Origin: DATKGL01 sp035510455
GTDB lineage: Bacteria; Patescibacteriota; Saccharimonadia; Saccharimonadales; UBA4665
Direction: 5' to 3'
NCBI GenBank assembly: GCA_035510455.1
Contig: DATKHB010000021.1
Location: forward strand, 1-26,237
DNA: 26,237 nucleotides
Under the pieces are notes generated by a model that was given only the letters and a program-made list of their open reading frames with translations, was not told the origin of the DNA and made no database searches. Shown one piece after another: positions 21,804-26,237 of this stretch (its first letter is position 1; each line of letters begins with the position of its first letter). Position numbers and translations under genes: made by a program.

Positions 21804-21867
21804 ACTCTCGTCCTTTTTGACTCATCAGCTTGAGCACACACTCAGGGGGTAAGTTTTGACGAAGAGT
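21804..21867 (-). ncRNA. Degenerate hammerhead-like element after tRNA-Ser
   Basis: The minus strand has CTGATGA (21822-21828) followed by a GTC/GAC stem II with an AAAAAG loop, nearly the same string as in the intact ribozyme. The next motif is GAGA instead of GAAA, a core change expected to impair cleavage. Stem I (CTT/AAG with a bulge, then GAG/CTC) is partial, and no NUH site is in place. An alternative outer stem ACTCT(T)CGTC/GACGAGAGT competes with stem II. It lies between tRNA-Ser and the pilin gene on the same strand. Decayed ribozyme or chance relative. Confidence 0.35.
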
Positions 21868-21892
21868 GGAGTGGGCGGTTAGCGATATCTGA

Positions 21893-21983
21893 TGGCGGAG
21901 AGGACAGGATTTGAACCTGCGAGAACCTTGCGGCTCAACACGCTTTCCAAGCGTGCGCCTTAAACCAACTCGGCCACCTCTCC
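21893..21983 (-). tRNA. tRNA-Ser (GGA anticodon)
   Basis: A 91-nt class II tRNA with acceptor stem GGAGAGG/CCTCTCC, discriminator G and an encoded CCA. The anticodon loop TTGGAAA gives GGA for UCC and UCU codons. The variable arm is GAGCC-GCAA-GGTTC, and the T arm is CAGG-TTCAAAT-CCTG. Confidence 0.96.
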
Positions 21984-22057
21984 GTATGTTTTGTATTATA
22001 AGCAAAAATTACCACAAAAAACACCTTGCAGGTTGTGCAAAGACAGGGTTAAACTAG

Positions 22058-22066
22058 TTATATAAT
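22058..22066 (+). promoter_or_regulatory. -10 region for the ABC transporter operon
   Basis: TTATATAAT lies immediately before the ATG at 22070, with only three bases between. The overlapping TATATA register (22059-22064) gives a start at the ATG and a leaderless mRNA. No well-spaced -35 is visible (TTGTGC at 22033-22038 is 20 bp away). Confidence 0.4.
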
Positions 22067-22069
22067 ATT

Positions 22070-22954
22070 ATGCCCATAATTGAATTACGAGAAGTCAGTA
22101 AATTATATGGCTTCGGCGATGCCACTACGTTGGCGCTCGACGAAGTTAATCTTAGTATTGAGCAAGGCGAATTCGTGGGGATCATGGGTCCCAGCGGCTG
22201 CGGCAAATCTACCTTAATGAATATTATTGGACTTTTGGATAACCCAACCAGGGGCACATTTATGTTTAACGGCCGAGCGGCCGCCAAACTTCGGCCCAAC
22301 CAGCGGGCCAAGATCCGACGTGACAAGATCGGTTTTATATTTCAGTCATTTAACCTTATACCGCGCATGACTGTACTAGAAAACGTTGCCCTGCCGCTTG
22401 TTTATAAAGGCACTCCATATGTTAAGCGTCTCAAGATTGCCAGCGCCATGTTAGATCGAGTCGGGCTTAAGGATCGGGAATACTACTTGCCCCGGCACTT
22501 AAGCGGTGGCCAGGCCCAAACTGCAACTATTGCCCGGGCACTAATTAACAACCCGCCAATAATTATCGCTGATGAGCCGACCGGTAATCTAGATAGCAGC
22601 GGCAGCCGGTTAATCTTGGAGCTACTTAGCGAGATTCATAAAACTGGCACAACAGTTCTACTCGTAACCCATAACCCGGAGATAACCCGCTATGCCACCC
22701 GAGTAGTTTATATGCACGACGGTCTTATTATTCACGATGAGAAAACTTCGATTGGCGACGTTGCTCCCTTGGCTCAAAAAGTAATGTATAGCGTGCCGGC
22801 TACGACCGAGGAAGATGATTTCGCCGGAGTATCAACTCTCATGAAAGCCTTCCCAGCAATTGCCTCCGATTCAGGCTATCCCAAATCAGCAAAAAAATCT
22901 AAGGCTCGCAAAAACCGCGCTAAAACTAAAAAGAAGCGAAAGGTCAAAACGTGA
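22070..22954 (+). CDS. ABC transporter ATP-binding protein (MacB/LolD type)
   Basis: 294 aa. Walker A is GPSGCGKST at 40-48, the Q loop is FQSFN at 91-95, the signature is LSGGQ at 144-148, and Walker B is IIIADE at 164-169 followed by PTGNLDS, which is characteristic of the LolD/MacB group. After the signature the usual QQRVAIARA reads AQTATIARA, a deviation from the family. A C-terminal extension of about 50 residues ends in a very lysine-rich tail (KSKARKNRAKTKKKRKVK), absent from typical members. It is coupled to the permease by a 4-bp GTGA overlap. The pair should work as a mechanotransmitter or exporter; the substrate is unknown and no MacA adaptor gene is seen next to it. Confidence 0.93.
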   Translation: MPIIELREVSKLYGFGDATTLALDEVNLSIEQGEFVGIMGPSGCGKSTLMNIIGLLDNPTRGTFMFNGRAAAKLRPNQRAKIRRDKIGFIFQSFNLIPRMTVLENVALPLVYKGTPYVKRLKIASAMLDRVGLKDREYYLPRHLSGGQAQTATIARALINNPPIIIADEPTGNLDSSGSRLILELLSEIHKTGTTVLLVTHNPEITRYATRVVYMHDGLIIHDEKTSIGDVAPLAQKVMYSVPATTEEDDFAGVSTLMKAFPAIASDSGYPKSAKKSKARKNRAKTKKKRKVKT

Positions 22955-24174
22955 GCTTTATATCAAAAGTTGATCTTAAGATCGCTTTAAACTCCGTCAA
23001 ATTAACCCGCTGGCGAAGCTTTTTGACAATTCTAGGAGTAGTAATCGGTATAAGTTCAGTTATAACGGTTGTTAGTATTGGTGAAGGCATAAAGGACCAA
23101 ATCAATAACCAAGTTAACCAACTGGGAAAAGATTTAATCACCGTCCGCCCCGGTACATATTCCAGCAGCGGGCTAAACAGCCTAAGTATTCTTTCAACTA
23201 ATAGTACCGGCAGTTCGCTGAGTGCTCAAGACGACCGCATCGTAAGCACAACTAACGGCGTAGGATCGTCTTCGCCGCTTAGCGTTATCCCCGGGGTCGT
23301 TTCGGCGCCAGGACAAAGCGTAAGTAACCCCTTAGTAATCGGCGCTTCTCCATCGATTCAAGGGATCTTGAACCAAGGGCTGCAGTATGGCCAATTTTTC
23401 GTGGATAATGACACGGTTGATACAGCAGTGGTAGGACAAGCTATCGCCAGCCGGCTGTTCCCTGGCGAAGTGGCTCTAGGACACAGTTTCAGCTTCTTAG
23501 GCCAGACGTTTATCGTGCGTGGGGTGTTTGATTCTTTCGACGCTCCGCCGCTTTCACTGCAGGCTAATTACAACGACGCCATCTTTATACCATTTAGTCT
23601 GGCCAACCAGCTAGAGAATAATAGCGCGGTAATTTCTGAAATATTAGTAAAGCCCACAAACTCGAATGACACTAGGTCGGTAGCTAGCACTATAAATTCT
23701 AACTTGCTTAAAGCCGACGGCGGGGTTCAGGATTTTACCGTTTTACGTCAGAGCCAAGGACTAGTTATAACCAATAATATTTTGGATCTACTGGCCAAAC
23801 TAATCGTTGGTATCGCTACCATATCTTTGCTTGTAGGAGGTGTTGGGATAATGAACGTCATGTTAGTATCGGTCAGCGAGCGCACTCAGGAAATCGGTAT
23901 TAGAAAAGCTATTGGTGCGACCAACAAGCAAATACTGGCACAGTTTTTGACAGAAGCCATGATTCTTAGTTTATTTGGCGGTCTGGTGGGGATTATTGTC
24001 TCTTTTGCCATCAATGGAGTGCTCAGGGTTTTTACTGGCCTGCAGCCGGTAATCGTTTGGCAAATCGTCGTGATATCGACCGTCGTTTCGCTAATTATCG
24101 GTATCGTGTTTGGGATTATGCCGGCTTTTAAAGCGGCCCGCAAAGAACCGATTGACGCTCTAAGATATCAATAA
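22951..24174 (+). CDS. MacB-type ABC permease (FtsX fold)
   Basis: 407 aa starting at a GTG that overlaps the ATPase stop. One membrane segment near 20-42 (WRSFLTILGVVIGISSVITV) is followed by a large external MacB_PCD-like domain (about 45-275). Three more segments follow (about 280-305, 330-350, 365-390), giving the four-helix MacB topology. The segment GIRKAIGATNKQILAQFLTEA before the third helix is the family's coupling and FtsX signature, and the C-terminus ends with KAARKEPIDALRYQ, also typical. It partners the ATPase just upstream. The external domain probably links to substrates or cell-surface partners; nothing identifies them here. The convergent VKOR gene stops 3 bp away. Confidence 0.93.
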   Translation: MSFISKVDLKIALNSVKLTRWRSFLTILGVVIGISSVITVVSIGEGIKDQINNQVNQLGKDLITVRPGTYSSSGLNSLSILSTNSTGSSLSAQDDRIVSTTNGVGSSSPLSVIPGVVSAPGQSVSNPLVIGASPSIQGILNQGLQYGQFFVDNDTVDTAVVGQAIASRLFPGEVALGHSFSFLGQTFIVRGVFDSFDAPPLSLQANYNDAIFIPFSLANQLENNSAVISEILVKPTNSNDTRSVASTINSNLLKADGGVQDFTVLRQSQGLVITNNILDLLAKLIVGIATISLLVGGVGIMNVMLVSVSERTQEIGIRKAIGATNKQILAQFLTEAMILSLFGGLVGIIVSFAINGVLRVFTGLQPVIVWQIVVISTVVSLIIGIVFGIMPAFKAARKEPIDALRYQ

Positions 24175-24177
24175 AGT

Positions 24178-24792
24178 CTAGAAGTAGTGGCCGTAGTAAT
24201 ACCAAAAGTGCTTGAGTATAAGTCCGGCGATAATCACGAACCAAAGCACCAAGATATCAAGGTGGTGCCGCATTAGAAAATTAGATAGCCTTTTAGACTT
24301 GCCAAGCTTTATATTGCCAGTTTGAAGATTGTACATAGTTATATAAATAAACGAGGTAATTGTTACTATCCACGTCCCCATACAGTATGGGCAGAGGGCG
24401 TGTATGTGATAAACCGTCTCGAAAAACAGCCAAGTGACCATGGCTATTCCGCCAATTGCGCCGATTTCTAGCCCTACATAGTACCAGCGCTTAAGTTTGG
24501 CACCGCTTAACATCACTACGCCACTAGTAAGTAGTACCGGAAAGGCCGCCAGCCCAATGATAGGATTTGGGAAACCGAAGATGTGAGCTTGGGATGACTT
24601 CATAACCGAGCCACAGCTGATTATCGGGTTTAAGTTGCAGCTAGGGATGTAATTAGGGTTGGCCGCTAACTTCAACTCATCGTAGGTCAGTGCAAAAGCC
24701 ATAATCATACCGATTACGCCACAGATAATTAAAAGTACCGGCAGTATCTTAACGAAATTAGGTAGTGGTTTTTTATCTACGGATTTTGACAT
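24178..24792 (-). CDS. Vitamin K epoxide reductase (VKOR) family protein
   Basis: 204-aa membrane protein with about five helices (about 14-36, 74-96, 104-126, 138-155 and 178-196). The four VKOR cysteines are present: C52 and C60 in the external loop (SCNLNPIISCGSV) and the CPYC redox pair C134-C137. The family reoxidises DsbA-like proteins using quinone, forming disulfides in secreted proteins. No thioredoxin-like partner is fused at the C-terminus or visible next door, so one must be elsewhere. The ATG lies 11 nt after an extended -10 box located in the 34-bp gap after the MarP-like gene. Possible clients in this window are the pilin and the MarP-like protease, both with extracytoplasmic cysteines. 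Confidence 0.92.
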   Translation of the reverse strand: MSKSVDKKPLPNFVKILPVLLIICGVIGMIMAFALTYDELKLAANPNYIPSCNLNPIISCGSVMKSSQAHIFGFPNPIIGLAAFPVLLTSGVVMLSGAKLKRWYYVGLEIGAIGGIAMVTWLFFETVYHIHALCPYCMGTWIVTITSFIYITMYNLQTGNIKLGKSKRLSNFLMRHHLDILVLWFVIIAGLILKHFWYYYGHYF

Positions 24793-24803
24793 ATCTTGGC
24801 TTC

Positions 24804-24812
24804 AGTATATCA
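24804..24812 (-). promoter_or_regulatory. Extended -10 promoter for VKOR
   Basis: Minus-strand TGATATACT is an extended -10 box. The predicted start is about 4 nt before the ATG at 24792, giving a nearly leaderless mRNA. Confidence 0.5.
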
Positions 24813-24826
24813 GCACCACATGGTTT

Positions 24827-26002
24827 TTACTGTGCGCACTGACCAGTTGATACCGGGACATCAGTCTGTTCGGCTTGATGGAGTTCGCTAACAGCCTTTT
24901 GCATGGTTAGGGCGTAGCCAACCTGGTTGTAGGTGGTTGACTGGGCAAATACTATACCAATAACCTGTCCGTTAGCTGTAGCCAAAGGCCCTCCGGAATT
25001 GCCTGGTATGACCGTGGCCTTGATTTCATATATATTACGGTTGGTATTGCCCTGGCCGTAAATATTAGCGCCATCAGCTACGAATTCGTCTAGGATAGCG
25101 GCTGGATCAGCCATGAACCCTCCCCCGCCCGGATAGCCCATAACGACAGCTGAAGTACCGTTGGCAGCAATTGTCGTATCAATAGTAAGTGGTGCACCGG
25201 CCAAATTGTCAACTTGCAGCACGGCGAAATCAAGATTTGGATCAAACCAGATCGCCGTAGCGGCATGATCACCATTACTATCGAGTACGTAAGGCTGGGC
25301 AACGCCAGCTACCACGTGAGCATTAGTGACCACCAGGTCCTTGGCTACTACGAAACCCGATCCTTCGACTATGCCTCCGCAGCCTCGTCCTTCAACCTTA
25401 ACCACTGAAGCCCGGTCTTTGTTTACGGCGGCCGTTAAAACACCAAGTGACGGTGTCGGCGTGTTTATATTAAGCGGCACTGGCTCGGCACCGTTAAAAA
25501 CCTGCGGGAAGCCGTCGGGATCGATGGCGTGGCTTAGTTCGGCGATGGCTGTCGGCGCCGGGGGCAATTTTCTATCTAAAAAGCTAATTATCGACGAGTT
25601 TCGTAGATCATTTTGCAGATTCGGGAATGGTAGACGTACCAATATAGCGGCCGTTAACCAGACGGTCACCAGTAGTGTAAGCATTCCAATAACTGCTCCG
25701 GCGCTCCTGTCAGCTATTTGTCTGTCCTTGTTTTTGTCAACCCGTTTTTTTAGGATAACCCCAACGTACTCACCGACAGCGAGTAGTACCAGCCCAAAGC
25801 TGATGGTTACGATAAGAGCTACCCAGGAACGCGACAGCGAGGTATGAGCGAAATGAACAAACCAATGGCTGACCCAGGCACCAATAAATATCCCCAGAAA
25901 AAAGCCGATAGTTGAGAAAATCTGCTGGATAGCGCCCACCTCTGCTCCTCGGAGTATAGACAGGATAATCAGGACAATGATTAATACGTCAATAAGATTC
26001 AT
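24827..26002 (-). CDS. MarP-like membrane serine protease (CvpA plus trypsin-like domain)
   Basis: 391 aa from the ATG at 26002; an in-frame ATG at 26026 lies upstream of the predicted transcription start. The N-terminal 125 residues form a CvpA-like domain with four membrane helices (about 4-16, 28-50, 60-85 and 102-124). The protease domain follows at about 190-370. The chymotrypsin triad is H229 in VVTNAHVV, D258 in NLDFAVLQ and S336 in IPGNSGGPL, which also provides the oxyanion hole. No PDZ domain is present, as in mycobacterial MarP and unlike HtrA. C208 and C389 could form a disulfide. In mycobacteria MarP supports acid and oxidative stress tolerance; that role here is inference. Confidence 0.9.
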   Translation of the reverse strand: MNLIDVLIIVLIILSILRGAEVGAIQQIFSTIGFFLGIFIGAWVSHWFVHFAHTSLSRSWVALIVTISFGLVLLAVGEYVGVILKKRVDKNKDRQIADRSAGAVIGMLTLLVTVWLTAAILVRLPFPNLQNDLRNSSIISFLDRKLPPAPTAIAELSHAIDPDGFPQVFNGAEPVPLNINTPTPSLGVLTAAVNKDRASVVKVEGRGCGGIVEGSGFVVAKDLVVTNAHVVAGVAQPYVLDSNGDHAATAIWFDPNLDFAVLQVDNLAGAPLTIDTTIAANGTSAVVMGYPGGGGFMADPAAILDEFVADGANIYGQGNTNRNIYEIKATVIPGNSGGPLATANGQVIGIVFAQSTTYNQVGYALTMQKAVSELHQAEQTDVPVSTGQCAQ

Positions 26003-26016
26003 AATATTACTTGAGT

Positions 26017-26045
26017 ATTTTATCAAACAAAATCACTTTAGTGAT
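26017..26045 (-). promoter_or_regulatory. Extended -10 promoter and palindrome upstream of the MarP-like gene
   Basis: Minus-strand TGATAAAAT (26017-26025) is an extended -10 box predicting a leader of about 8 nt. A 14-bp palindrome, ATCACT-TT-AGTGAT (26032-26045), lies in the -35 to spacer zone, a good operator position. The 135 bp to the next gene contain little else. Confidence 0.45.
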
Positions 26046-26161
26046 CATAGACCAAAATCTAGCATGTTTATTATGTTGTCTAGTAGAATTCAAATCTCTA
26101 GTGCTGTCCAGGTTCAGATACATCGAGGATGGTTCTAGAATATATCTAGGAGGATCTTTAG

Positions 26162-26237
26162 ATGAAAGGCAGTGTTGGTGTTCCAGCTGGGATTAGAAGC
26201 ATAGCCCCACCAGAGCTAAGGCAGATTAAACAAACAA
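26162..26237 (+). CDS. Partial CDS, N-terminus of an unknown protein running off the right edge
   Basis: ATG at 26162 with a perfect AGGAGG Shine-Dalgarno 8 nt upstream (26148-26153). The 25 visible codons (MKGSVGVPAG, then PPELRQIKQT later) are open to the window end. An inverted repeat CTAGA-ATATA-TCTAG runs up to and overlaps the ribosome site, so it could be an operator or an RNA switch. No family can be named from this length. Confidence 0.55.
   Translation, partial: MKGSVGVPAGIRSIAPPELRQIKQT

Noticed and set aside
1..26237. CRISPR arrays, insertion sequences, transposases or prophage genes
   Set aside because: No regularly spaced repeats, terminal inverted repeats with a transposase, or phage structural genes were seen.

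Overview
The window looks like a chromosome segment from a Candidate Phyla Radiation (Patescibacteria) bacterium, most probably a Saccharibacteria (TM7) relative. The evidence is indirect: compact single-copy housekeeping genes with tiny or overlapping gaps, a PEGA-domain membrane protein beginning MDFIDPKK, a sortase with a long cytoplasmic front domain, a His-rich single-pass protein carrying a TLMRWAVRKP motif, a type IV pilin and a DUF3048 protein. I remember these types from Saccharibacteria but could not search a database. TGA is used only as stop in the genes recognised.

Layout. 1-600: partial gene (-) and an unknown gene. 665-6271: pyrimidine and PRPP block, with pyrB-pyrC (+) meeting prs-pyrF-pyrE-pyrD (-). 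carAB and an electron-transfer pyrK are not in the window. 6410-10663: an AlkA-type DNA glycosylase, a small membrane protein, and an operon of DUF3048 protein, sensor kinase and receiver-only regulator. 10708-16202: gltX, a His-rich membrane protein, a PEGA protein and a sortase. 16296-17500: tRNA-Leu and a dense RNA-rich locus. 17523-20685: an unknown gene, then the operon xth, proline iminopeptidase, YjeF_C-like protein. 20700-22000: an intergenic stretch, a 70-aa membrane protein, a type IV pilin and tRNA-Ser. 22070-26002: a MacB-type ABC transporter pair, VKOR and a MarP-like serine protease. The last bases start another gene.

The most unusual part is the minus-strand locus at 16457-17392. 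A well-spaced promoter leads into a hairpin-rich leader, a 21-codon ORF with a strong Shine-Dalgarno, a 97-nt element that folds as a four-way junction, a 131-codon ORF that may be tautomerase-like, a 12-bp hairpin, and then a complete type III hammerhead ribozyme. All core nucleotides of the ribozyme are present, with an 8-bp stem III. A second, degenerate hammerhead-like core lies just downstream of tRNA-Ser at 21804-21867.

Two initiation styles coexist. Many first-in-transcript genes have a -10 box only 5-8 nt before the ATG, implying leaderless mRNA. Some internal operon genes and several small or unknown genes have clear Shine-Dalgarno sites. Functionally the window combines nucleotide synthesis, base repair, tRNA charging and an envelope set (sortase, pilin, VKOR disulfide oxidase, MarP protease, ABC exporter, DUF3048 protein with a two-component system).
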